From assembly GCF_025465995.1 (NCBI RefSeq), contig NZ_JANLNY010000022.1, positions 124,001 to 188,000 on the forward strand: 64,000 nt of DNA. The letters are read 5' to 3'. The notes beneath the pieces were generated by a model. That model saw nothing but the letters and a program-made list of their open reading frames with translations. It was not told the DNA's origin and made no database searches. Of the stretch, positions 54,449 to 62,331 are shown one piece after another (position 1 is the first letter of the stretch; each line of letters opens with the position of its first letter). The DNA comes from Pseudomonas sp. 5P_3.1_Bac2 (GTDB lineage: Bacteria; Pseudomonadota; Gammaproteobacteria; Pseudomonadales; Pseudomonadaceae). A program made the position numbers and the translations under genes.

Positions 54449-55525
54449 ATGCTGAAGAAAATCCTTCCCCTGTTACTGGTTAGCAGTATCGGCCACGCCG
54501 CCGATGCCGTACGGATCTACAACTGGAGCGATTATGTAGCCCCAGATACGCTCAAGGAGTTCGAGCAAAGCACTGGCATCAAAAACCACTACGACGTTTA
54601 CGACAGCAACGAAGCCCTGGATGCCAAATTGATGGCCGGGCGCAGCGGCTACGACGTGGTGTTCCCATCCAACCACTACATGGCCCGGCAGATCCAAGGC
54701 GGCGCGCTGAAGAAGCTGGATAAGAGCCGCCTGCCTAACTGGAACAACCTCAATCCAGCCCTGCTCAAGGCGCTGGAGGTTAACGACCCCGGCAACCAGT
54801 ACGGCGTCCCCTACCTGTGGGGCAGCACCGGGATTGGCTACAACATCGACAAAGTCCGCCAGGTGCTGGGCAAGGATGTGGTGGTCGACTCGTGGGACAT
54901 CATCTTCAAGCCCGAGAACCTGGCCAAGCTCAGCCAGTGCGGCGTGGCCGTACTCGATAACGGCCCGGAGCTGCTGCCCATCGCCCTGCACTACCTGGGC
55001 TTGCCGCACCACAGCAAAAACCTGGATGACTACAAAAAGGCCGAGGCGCTGCTGCTCGAAATGCGCAAAAACGTGCGCTATTTCCACTCCTCGAAATACG
55101 TCGGCGACCTGGCCAATGGTGACATCTGCGTCGCGGTCGGTTTCTCTGGTGACATCCTGCAAGCCAGCAACCGCGCCAATGAAGCCAAGAACGGCATTAA
55201 GATCGATTACGTGATCCCCAAAGAAGGCACGCCGATCTGGTTTGACATGGTCACCATGCCGGCCGACAGCAACAACGATGACAGCGCCTACGCCTTTATC
55301 AACTACCTGCTGCAGCCAGAAGTGATGGCCAAGATCACCAACTACGTGCAGTACGCCAACGCCATTCCGGCAGCCGATAAGCTGGTAGACCCGCAGGTGC
55401 GCAACGATGTGCGCATCTATCCGGCGGAGTCGTCCATGGCCAACCTGTACGCTCTGGAAGCCATGCCCCTGAATATTGACCGGGTGCGCACACGGATCTG
55501 GAGCAAGGTCAAAAGCGGTCTTTAA
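54449..55525 (+). CDS. Polyamine periplasmic binding protein (PotF/SpuD-like)
   Basis: A 358-residue binding protein with a signal peptide (IGHAAD, about residue 17). VRIYNWSDYVAPDTLKEFEQSTGIK and the later YLWGSTGIGYN, FSGDI and PAADKLVDPQVRND match PotF/SpuD/SpuE-type putrescine or spermidine receptors. No ATPase or permease genes adjoin it, so it must use a transporter encoded elsewhere. Last gene of the oxidase-cupin-receptor operon, followed by a strong terminator. Confidence 0.9.
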   Translation: MLKKILPLLLVSSIGHAADAVRIYNWSDYVAPDTLKEFEQSTGIKNHYDVYDSNEALDAKLMAGRSGYDVVFPSNHYMARQIQGGALKKLDKSRLPNWNNLNPALLKALEVNDPGNQYGVPYLWGSTGIGYNIDKVRQVLGKDVVVDSWDIIFKPENLAKLSQCGVAVLDNGPELLPIALHYLGLPHHSKNLDDYKKAEALLLEMRKNVRYFHSSKYVGDLANGDICVAVGFSGDILQASNRANEAKNGIKIDYVIPKEGTPIWFDMVTMPADSNNDDSAYAFINYLLQPEVMAKITNYVQYANAIPAADKLVDPQVRNDVRIYPAESSMANLYALEAMPLNIDRVRTRIWSKVKSGL

Positions 55526-55547
55526 ACCACGCCGCTAGAGCCCTGTT

Positions 55548-55583
55548 AAAGCCCCTGCTCAGGTCTCCTGACAGGGGCTTTTT
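55548..55583 (+). terminator. Rho-independent terminator after the polyamine operon
   Basis: AAAGCCCCTG-c-TCAGG / CCTGA-CAGGGGCTTT, with a TCT loop and a T-run to 55583, starting 22 bases after the stop codon. Confidence 0.9.
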
Positions 55584-55842
55584 AGTGGCCATTTGAAACA
55601 CCGAATAATCCACCCAAGTCAATGATTCTTAAAAGAAAATCCCTTCTTTTTCGGCGCAGCCAAAAGCCCCTACCAAAGTCCCCTAGCATAGCCATTTGAA
55701 AGTCGGTAGAGCTTGGCCGGTTTTATTGTTGCACCGCGCACAAATAAGCTTCTTACCCCCTCTCCTTACTGACCTCCAAACACTGTTCATACAATAGCCG
55801 CGCAGGCCCCCAACCTGCCCCCCGCACTACCTGGATACTATC
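55584..55842 (+). promoter_or_regulatory. Intergenic region before the efflux operon
   Basis: With the terminator this makes a 317-base gap (55526-55842). After the terminator the sequence is fairly A+T-rich (around 55600-55660) and presumably holds the promoter of the four-gene efflux operon; no operator could be singled out. Confidence 0.35.
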
Positions 55843-57336
55843 GTGGCTATTCGACTGAAACCGTGGCTGACCTACTCGGCCACGGCCGCGCTGACTTTAT
55901 CTCTCTCCCTGAGTCTCACTGGCTGCCTCTCCAGCAAGGGCATCGAGCCACAAGGCAATCTGCTCGACGCCAACACGCTGGACACCGGCACGGCTATCGC
56001 CCAAGCCAAGCGCGAGGCCGGGTGGCCGACAGATCAGTGGTGGCGGGCTTATCAAGACCCACAACTGAATCAGTGGATCACTCTGGCCTTGGCCAACAGC
56101 CCAAGCCTGGACGAAGCCCTGGCGCGAGTGCGTGAAGCCATGGCCATGGCCGAAGTGACCGAGGCCGACGAGAAACTGCAGATCAACTACGCAGGCAACT
56201 CGAAGATCAAACATTGGCCGACCGACTACTTCAACGGCCCTGGCGACCTGGGCAACCAGACCAACTTCACCAGCAACCACGCCCTGGGCTTTAGCTACGT
56301 CTTGGACTTCTGGGACCGGGAGAAAAACAACTCGGCGCGCAGCCTCAACCAGGCTTATGCCAGTGCCGCCGAAAGCCGTGCCGTGCAGTTGGAACTGGAA
56401 CGCGACATCGTCGCGAGCTACGTGCAATTGGCCCTGCTGTACAACCAACTGGAAATCACGCAAAACACCTACGAGCAGCAGAAGCACATTCTCGATCTGG
56501 CCAAGCAACGCCTGGCCGCCAATCTGGGTACGGAGTTCGAGGTCAGCCAAGCCAGCGTGCCGCTGCCGGAAACCCATCGGCAGATCGATGAGTACAAAAC
56601 CCAGATTGCCCTGATCGGCAACCAGATCGCCGCCCTGGCCGGTAAAGGCCCAGGCGAAGCCGAGCAGATCAAACGCCCGAGCATCAGCCTGAATGCTCAG
56701 CCGGTGCTGCCGGCGGTACTGCCCGCCGAGCTGATTGGCCGCCGCCCCGACGTGGTCGCCAGACGCTGGGAAGTGGCCGCGCAGGCACGCGGTATTGATG
56801 TCAGCAAGGCCGACTTCTACCCCAACATCAACCTGATCGCCAGCCTTGGCTTTGACATGGTCGGTGGACGTTTTCTCGACGCTTTCAGCCACGAAAAACT
56901 CGGCGCCTCGATTGGCCCGGCGATCAGCCTGCCGATCCTCGATGGCGGTCGTCTGCGTAGCCAACTGAGAGTAGCGGACGCCCAATTCGACCAAGCGGTG
57001 GCACGTTACAACCGCACCTTGGTCGAATCTCTACGTCAGGTCAGTGACCAGTTGATGGAAATACATTCCCGTGAAGAGCAGCAACACCTCGCTCAGCAGT
57101 CGGTGGATGCGGCGCAGAAAAGCTACGAGATCGCCGATGAGGCTTACCGCGGCGGCCTGACCGATTACCTCAACGTACTGCAGTCGCAAACCATGCTGTT
57201 CCAGCAGCAGAAAGTGCAACAGCAGGTGTGGGCGGCACGCCTCATGGCACATGCCAACCTGGTATGCGCACTGGGCGGTGGTCTAGTGAGCAGCAAAGAA
57301 ATCCCCAGCGACCAGCACCTGCAACCGAATAATTGA
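55843..57336 (+). CDS. Outer-membrane efflux lipoprotein (NodT/OprM family)
   Basis: A 497-residue TolC-like lipoprotein with lipobox LSLTGC (Cys28). Two repeats of the outer-membrane efflux domain are visible, with WWRAYQDPQLNQWI at the start and the second repeat around ELIGRRPDVVARRWEVAAQARGIDVSKADFYPNI and GGLTDYLNVLQSQ. It forms the outer-membrane channel for the HlyD/FUSC pump encoded downstream. GTG start. The FUSC gene follows after 18 bases. Confidence 0.93.
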   Translation: MAIRLKPWLTYSATAALTLSLSLSLTGCLSSKGIEPQGNLLDANTLDTGTAIAQAKREAGWPTDQWWRAYQDPQLNQWITLALANSPSLDEALARVREAMAMAEVTEADEKLQINYAGNSKIKHWPTDYFNGPGDLGNQTNFTSNHALGFSYVLDFWDREKNNSARSLNQAYASAAESRAVQLELERDIVASYVQLALLYNQLEITQNTYEQQKHILDLAKQRLAANLGTEFEVSQASVPLPETHRQIDEYKTQIALIGNQIAALAGKGPGEAEQIKRPSISLNAQPVLPAVLPAELIGRRPDVVARRWEVAAQARGIDVSKADFYPNINLIASLGFDMVGGRFLDAFSHEKLGASIGPAISLPILDGGRLRSQLRVADAQFDQAVARYNRTLVESLRQVSDQLMEIHSREEQQHLAQQSVDAAQKSYEIADEAYRGGLTDYLNVLQSQTMLFQQQKVQQQVWAARLMAHANLVCALGGGLVSSKEIPSDQHLQPNN

Positions 57337-57354
57337 TTAGGCCTATCCGCCCCA

Positions 57355-59514
57355 ATGAACCACATGCAAAAGCCAAGCTGGGCAGCTGAACTCCTCACCT
57401 GGCTGAAAACCGAAGGGATGAGCTGGGCCTTTGTGCTGAAAACCACAATGGCCGCACTACTGGCGATGTGGGTGGCCATGCGCCTGGAAATGCCCCAGCC
57501 CTTCACCGTGGTGATGACCGTGTTTATCGCCATGCAACCGCAAAGCGGTCAGGTCCTGGCCAAGGGCGTGTTCCGCATGGTGGGCACCCTGGCCGGCTTC
57601 TGCGGCACCATCCCGATCATCGCGCTGTTCTCCCAAGAATCGACCATGATGATGCTCTGCCTGTGTCTCTGGGCCGGGATCTGCACCGCTGGTTCGGCGC
57701 GCTACCGCGACTTTCGCAGTTACGCCTGCATCCTCGCCGGCTACACCGCCTTCGTCATTTCCCTGAGTGTGATTGAACACCCGGACATGGCCTTTACCCA
57801 GGCCATGTGGCGTTTCGTTGAGATCGCCACCGGCGTGTTCTTCTGCACCCTGCTTAACGCCATCGTCTTTCCGGTGCGCTCCGGGCCGAACCTGCGCGCC
57901 CTGGTTCGCAAGCGCTTCGGCGAGTTTGCCAGCCACACCCAGCAGCACCTTAAAGGTGACGACGCCGAAGCCTTCGCCAATGCCAATACGCGCTTCGCCT
58001 CGGAAACGGTGAAGATTGAAATCCAGCGCAGCGTCAGTGGCTACGACGATCCGCTGGTCAACATGCGCATGGGCCGCATTCACCGTCTTAACCAGGACTT
58101 CCTGGCCCTGACCACGCGCTTCCACACCCTTAAGCAACTGCTCGGTCGCCTGCGCAAACAGCACAACGTACGCGCCCTGGAAGCCATCGATCCGTGCCTG
58201 GACAGCCTGCTGGAAGTGCTCAAACCCTGGGCCCAGCAAACGCTCAGCACCGACCAGGCCGCGCTCCTTGCCAACCAGCTGTTCGACTACCGCCAGCAGT
58301 TGATGGAGATGATCCGCGAGGCGCGCCAGCCGCTGGATGACCTGCCGGGCAACAGCCAGATCCGTATGGACTTCAACACCGCGGCCGAGCTGCTCTATCG
58401 CCTCGCCGATGACCTGCACAACTACAGCGTCACCCATGCCTCCCTTGGCCCCGACCATCATCCGCTGGAGCATTGGAGCGTCGGCTTTGCCGCCAAGGCC
58501 AACCCCATTGCGGCGCTGCTCACCGGTCTGCGCATGTTCCTGCTGCTGGCCGCGTGCAGCTGGTTCTGGATTCAGACCGACTGGAAACAGGGCGCCATGT
58601 TCACCACCACCGCCGCCATCGTCATGGCCCTGGCCAGCACCAGCAACAATCCGGCGCGGGTGGCCATCCAGATCTGCCAAGGCACGGTGATCGCCGCTGT
58701 GCTGGGCTTTCTGATGACCTTCTTCTACCTGCCCAAGGTCAGCAGTTTCGCCATGCTCGCCCTGGGCCTGGCGGTGGTCTACGTACCGGGCTTATACATT
58801 GCCACCCGCCCGCGTTTTGTGGGTTTGGGCACGGGTTTGGTGTTGTTCTTCGCCTACGCCAGCGTGCCCGGCAACTTTATGGTGCACGACCCGGTGCTGC
58901 TGATTAACAAGTACATCGCCATGATCGCCGCCATGCTCATGGCGATCACCGCGATCCTGGTGTTCTGCCCGACCAACAGCCGCTGGATGTGGCGCCAGCT
59001 GGCGCGCGATCTGCGCTTGCAAGTGGTCAGTGCGGTGCGCGATCCCCTGCCGAGCCTGCCCTATCACTTTGAAACCTCGACCCGTGACCTCATGACCCAG
59101 GCCCACGAGCTGGCCGCCAGCCGCCCAGACGTACAGCGCAGCGCCCTGCACTGGATGTACCTGAGCCTGGAGATTGGGCAGAACTTCATCGAACTGCGCC
59201 AAGAGTTGTATCAGTTGCGCCACAACCTCGAGGACAGCCTCGGCCACGCCTGGCCGTCGATATGGAAACGTCTGAAAACGAGCCTGGTGACCTTGTTTGA
59301 ACGCCCCACTCAGGCTCATTTTCAACACACCCTGAATGTCCTGGAAGAAGCCATTACCCAGTTGCAGCGCACCCCGCTACCGCTGAATTCACATTTCGCC
59401 ACCAGCCCTAGCCTGCGCCTGGAAAGCTACCTGCACTTTATCCGCAGCTCATTGCTCGACCCACAGTCGCCACTGAGCAGCAAGATCGCTCGACAAAGAG
59501 GTCGCCATGCTTGA
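57355..59514 (+). CDS. FUSC-family efflux membrane protein (AaeB-like)
   Basis: A 719-residue inner-membrane protein with two clusters of membrane segments (about 25-175 and 385-545) separated by a soluble helical region, the aromatic acid exporter (FUSC/AaeB) layout. It contains PFTVVMTVFIAMQPQSGQVLAKG and FTTTAAIVMALASTSNNPARVA typical of the family. It should pump aromatic carboxylates or similar toxic compounds together with the neighbouring HlyD and NodT proteins. Overlaps the DUF1656 gene by 8 bases. Confidence 0.9.
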   Translation: MNHMQKPSWAAELLTWLKTEGMSWAFVLKTTMAALLAMWVAMRLEMPQPFTVVMTVFIAMQPQSGQVLAKGVFRMVGTLAGFCGTIPIIALFSQESTMMMLCLCLWAGICTAGSARYRDFRSYACILAGYTAFVISLSVIEHPDMAFTQAMWRFVEIATGVFFCTLLNAIVFPVRSGPNLRALVRKRFGEFASHTQQHLKGDDAEAFANANTRFASETVKIEIQRSVSGYDDPLVNMRMGRIHRLNQDFLALTTRFHTLKQLLGRLRKQHNVRALEAIDPCLDSLLEVLKPWAQQTLSTDQAALLANQLFDYRQQLMEMIREARQPLDDLPGNSQIRMDFNTAAELLYRLADDLHNYSVTHASLGPDHHPLEHWSVGFAAKANPIAALLTGLRMFLLLAACSWFWIQTDWKQGAMFTTTAAIVMALASTSNNPARVAIQICQGTVIAAVLGFLMTFFYLPKVSSFAMLALGLAVVYVPGLYIATRPRFVGLGTGLVLFFAYASVPGNFMVHDPVLLINKYIAMIAAMLMAITAILVFCPTNSRWMWRQLARDLRLQVVSAVRDPLPSLPYHFETSTRDLMTQAHELAASRPDVQRSALHWMYLSLEIGQNFIELRQELYQLRHNLEDSLGHAWPSIWKRLKTSLVTLFERPTQAHFQHTLNVLEEAITQLQRTPLPLNSHFATSPSLRLESYLHFIRSSLLDPQSPLSSKIARQRGRHA

Positions 59515-59722
59515 TCACCTGCCACGGGAGATGGCCTTTAACGGCGTCTTGATCCCCACCGTGGCCCTGCTGTTTCTGCTCGCCGGCGTTATTACCTGGG
59601 GCCTGGATCGCGTCCTCGCGAGCATCGGCCTGTACAAGTATGTCTGGCATATCAACCTGTTCCGCTTAAGCGTCTTTGTCTGCGTGTACGTAGGCATGGG
59701 TCTGCTTGTTCACTCTTCCTAA
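59507..59722 (+). CDS. DUF1656 small membrane protein (AaeX-like)
   Basis: A 71-residue protein with two membrane segments (NGVLIPTVALLFLLAGVI and LSVFVCVYVGMGLLV), characteristic of DUF1656/AaeX proteins that accompany FUSC exporters. Overlaps the FUSC gene and precedes the HlyD gene by 12 bases. Confidence 0.88.
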   Translation: MLDHLPREMAFNGVLIPTVALLFLLAGVITWGLDRVLASIGLYKYVWHINLFRLSVFVCVYVGMGLLVHSS

Positions 59723-59734
59723 GCTGAGTCCTTC

Positions 59735-60625
59735 ATGTCCCGCCAATCGATTATCAGTTTTGTCGCCACCCTGATCGTTTTGCTCCTGGCCATTTGGCTG
59801 GGGCAAAAACTGTGGTTCAACTATATGGAATCCCCCTGGACCCGCGACGGTCGCGTGCGCGCTGACATCGTCACCGTGGCCCCCGACGTCAGCGGCCTGG
59901 TGGTCGAAGTGGCGGTCAAGGACAACCAGGAAGTGAAGAAAGGCGATCTGCTGATGCGCATCGACCCGGATCGCTATGAGCTGGCGGTTAAGCAAGCCAA
60001 GGCCTTAGTGGCTGCGCGCAAAGCGGCGCTGGATCGGCGCCAAGACAACGCCAATCGCCGCGCCGCGCTGAACGACCGCGTGGTCTCGCGCGAAGACCGC
60101 GAGGACGCGGTCAACGACGCTGGCGAAGCCCGTGGCCTGTATCAACAAGCCCAGGCCATGCTGGCCGAGGCTGAGCTGAACCTCAAACGCACCGCCGTGC
60201 TGTCGCCGGTGGATGGTTACGTCACCAACCGCATGGTGCATCCGGGGGACTACGCCCGTGCCGGTGATCGCCAACTGGCGGTGGTCGACCGCCACTCGTT
60301 CTGGGTCTACGGCTACTTCGAAGAAACCAAGCTGCAGAAGATCCGCCTCAACGATCAGGTGCAAATGCGCTTGATGGATGGCCAGGTCATGAAGGGCCAC
60401 GTACACAGCTTCGCCCGCGCCATCTATGACCGCGACAACCCCGAAAGCCGTGATTTGATTGCTGACGTGAACCCAACCTTTAACTGGGTGCGCCTGGCCC
60501 AGCGCGTGCCCGTGCGCATCAGCCTCGATGAAGTGCCGCAAAGCGTGATGCTCTCCGCCGGCCTGACATGCACCGTGACCGTGATTGAACCGCGCCTGCA
60601 ACAGTCGGAGGCGGCGCCTCAGTAA
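59735..60625 (+). CDS. HlyD-family periplasmic efflux adaptor (AaeA-like)
   Basis: A 296-residue membrane fusion protein: N-terminal anchor (SFVATLIVLLLAIWLG), lipoyl-like halves (VAPDVSGLVVEVAVKDNQEVKKGDLL and VLSPVDGYVTNRMVHPGDYA) around a helical hairpin, and a C-terminal beta-barrel. It links the FUSC pump to the NodT channel. Last gene of the efflux operon. Confidence 0.92.
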   Translation: MSRQSIISFVATLIVLLLAIWLGQKLWFNYMESPWTRDGRVRADIVTVAPDVSGLVVEVAVKDNQEVKKGDLLMRIDPDRYELAVKQAKALVAARKAALDRRQDNANRRAALNDRVVSREDREDAVNDAGEARGLYQQAQAMLAEAELNLKRTAVLSPVDGYVTNRMVHPGDYARAGDRQLAVVDRHSFWVYGYFEETKLQKIRLNDQVQMRLMDGQVMKGHVHSFARAIYDRDNPESRDLIADVNPTFNWVRLAQRVPVRISLDEVPQSVMLSAGLTCTVTVIEPRLQQSEAAPQ

Positions 60626-60634
60626 GGCCCAACA

Positions 60635-60660
60635 GCTAACGCCGCGGGCGCGGCGTTAGC
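60635..60660. terminator. Bidirectional hairpin between the efflux operon and the LysR gene
   Basis: GCTAACGCCGC / GCGGCGTTAGC is a perfect 11-base-pair stem with a GGGC loop between two convergent genes. No T-run on either side. Confidence 0.6.
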
Positions 60661-60675
60661 CATCCGGCGGCGGGC

Positions 60676-61620
60676 TTACAGGGCGCCGCTGGCCCAGTAG
60701 TCGGGGTTTTCCAAATCCTGCGCATCGCGCTCCAGCAGGCGCGGAATCTCTTCCTTCATCAGCTCCACCCAAGCTTTGATCTTGGCATCCAGGTAGCGCC
60801 GCGACGAATACAGCGCGTACAGCTGCCGCTCCTGCAAGCGCCATTGCGGCAAGACCCGCACCAAACGGCCATCACGCATGGCCCGGGCAGCGATAAAGTT
60901 AGGTAATACGCAAACCCCCATGCCCTGCTTGGCGGCCTCGACCATGGCGTCGGAGAGGTTAACGCGAAAGCGCTTGCCGGACTGGATATGCAGCTGCGAA
61001 TCGCCCTCGAACTCCCACTCCTCACCGAATACCGGGTCGATCAGGCTCAGGCAGCGATGCTCCAGCAGATCCCGTGGCACCTTGGGCACGCCAAAGCGCT
61101 GTAAGTAGCCGGGCGAGGCGCAGACCACGCTGAACAAAGTGCCCAGACGCTGCGCCACCAACTCGGAGTCCGGCAGCGAACGCGAATGGGTCAGCAGCAG
61201 ATCGTGACCGTCTTCAAGGATGTTGGGGATTTGCTGCGACAAGGTCAGATCAAACTGCACCTCGGGGTACAGCTCGGTGTAGCGTGCCAACATCGGCACC
61301 ACGTACTGGGTGCCGATACCGGAGAAGGCATGCACGCGCAAATGACCACGCGGCGACAGATGGGCACCGCTGGCCTCGGCGGTGGCCTCATCGATGCTGG
61401 CGAGAATCTCCCGGCAGCGCTGCAAGTAGCGCTCGCCGACCTCAGTCAGGCGCAAACGCCTGGTGGTGCGCTGGAGTAAGCGGGCCTGCAGGCTGGCTTC
61501 TAAATCCGAAACCAGTCGCGACACCTGGGCGGTGGACAGGTCCAGCAAATGCCCTGCCGAAGTAAAACTGCCGCTATCTACGACGCGGGTAAACACCCGC
61601 ATTGCCTGAACCACATCCAT
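60676..61620 (-). CDS. LysR-family transcriptional regulator
   Basis: A 314-residue LysR regulator: helix-turn-helix in MRVFTRVVDSGSFTSAGHLLDLSTAQVSRLVSDLE, then LQRTTRRLRLTEVGERYLQRC and the periplasmic-binding-like effector domain. The ATG at 61620 (MDVVQAMRVF) matches the family. It converges on the efflux operon rather than diverging from it, so control of that operon cannot be assumed, although AaeR-type regulators do control such pumps. Confidence 0.92.
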   Translation of the reverse strand: MDVVQAMRVFTRVVDSGSFTSAGHLLDLSTAQVSRLVSDLEASLQARLLQRTTRRLRLTEVGERYLQRCREILASIDEATAEASGAHLSPRGHLRVHAFSGIGTQYVVPMLARYTELYPEVQFDLTLSQQIPNILEDGHDLLLTHSRSLPDSELVAQRLGTLFSVVCASPGYLQRFGVPKVPRDLLEHRCLSLIDPVFGEEWEFEGDSQLHIQSGKRFRVNLSDAMVEAAKQGMGVCVLPNFIAARAMRDGRLVRVLPQWRLQERQLYALYSSRRYLDAKIKAWVELMKEEIPRLLERDAQDLENPDYWASGAL

Positions 61621-61843
61621 AACTTGACCCGCTGTACAGCAGCCCATGGAGGCGCTGCCTTTATGACACTAAAGAATATTCGCGCACTAGCGAATAGCCA
61701 CGCAGGATGCCTAAGGCTAAGCCAATATGCTAGTCGGACATTCTGATTGATTGAGCATCACAGCGTAGACGAAGAATGCTCGGACGGGGATTTACGCGGC
61801 GCAAGGTCTTGCGCGGGGAAAAGCTAGGCGGGGCTTGCAACAG

Positions 61844-61871
61844 AGGTCGCCGCCCGCAGGCGGCGAGACCT
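61844..61871 (-). terminator. Hairpin after the DUF2790 gene
   Basis: AGGTCGCCGCC / GGCGGCGAGACCT with a CGCA loop and a two-base bulge lies just past the minus-strand stop at 61880. No clear T-run. Confidence 0.45.
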
Positions 61872-61879
61872 AATATCTG

Positions 61880-62128
61880 TTAGTTCTGTGCACACTCGGA
61901 GTCGAGTTTCACATAGTTCACAGCGTGTACTTCACCTTGCGAATCTTTGTAGGTCATTTGCGATTTGACCAGGCTGCAAGGCTGGTGCGGTTGGTCAACG
62001 ATACTGATCACGGTCGCGACGTCGAGGTCCATGCCGTATTTGTAATCAACGGCCTTAACCGACTCTTCAGCAGCCATAACGTTAGCCGAAGCAAACAGTG
62101 CAACCAGTACTAAAGCTGAGTATTTCAT
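61880..62128 (-). CDS. DUF2790 small secreted protein
   Basis: An 82-residue protein with a signal peptide (VALFASANVMAA) and the DUF2790 body (YKYGMDLDVATVISIVDQPHQPCSLVKSQMTY and VNYVKLDSECAQ; two Cys that could form a disulfide). Families of this type are common in Pseudomonas, often copper- or stress-related, but no function is established. Confidence 0.85.
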   Translation of the reverse strand: MKYSALVLVALFASANVMAAEESVKAVDYKYGMDLDVATVISIVDQPHQPCSLVKSQMTYKDSQGEVHAVNYVKLDSECAQN

Positions 62129-62280
62129 GATGGTGTTCCAGGGTGGCTTGGGCGAAGTGCCAGGGTGTTGGCCTTCGATGGGCGCAATTATCTGCCCGCC
62201 CCCCTAGGGGAAAAACGGCACTTTCAGAAAACCACCGTTGCCGCTTGCGCAACAATATCCGAGCGCTGCCCTCAGGAACC

Positions 62281-62318
62281 AAAAAGCCCCCGCCAACTGG
62301 CGTTGGCGGGGGCTTTTT
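62281..62318 (-). terminator. Rho-independent terminator of typA
   Basis: A near-perfect 16-base stem, AAAAAGCCCCCGCCAA / TTGGCGGGGGCTTTTT, with a six-base loop. It has T-runs in both directions and lies 13 bases past the typA stop; it can also stop transcripts coming from the left. Confidence 0.9.
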
Positions 62319-62331
62319 AAGTCAGCCGAAC

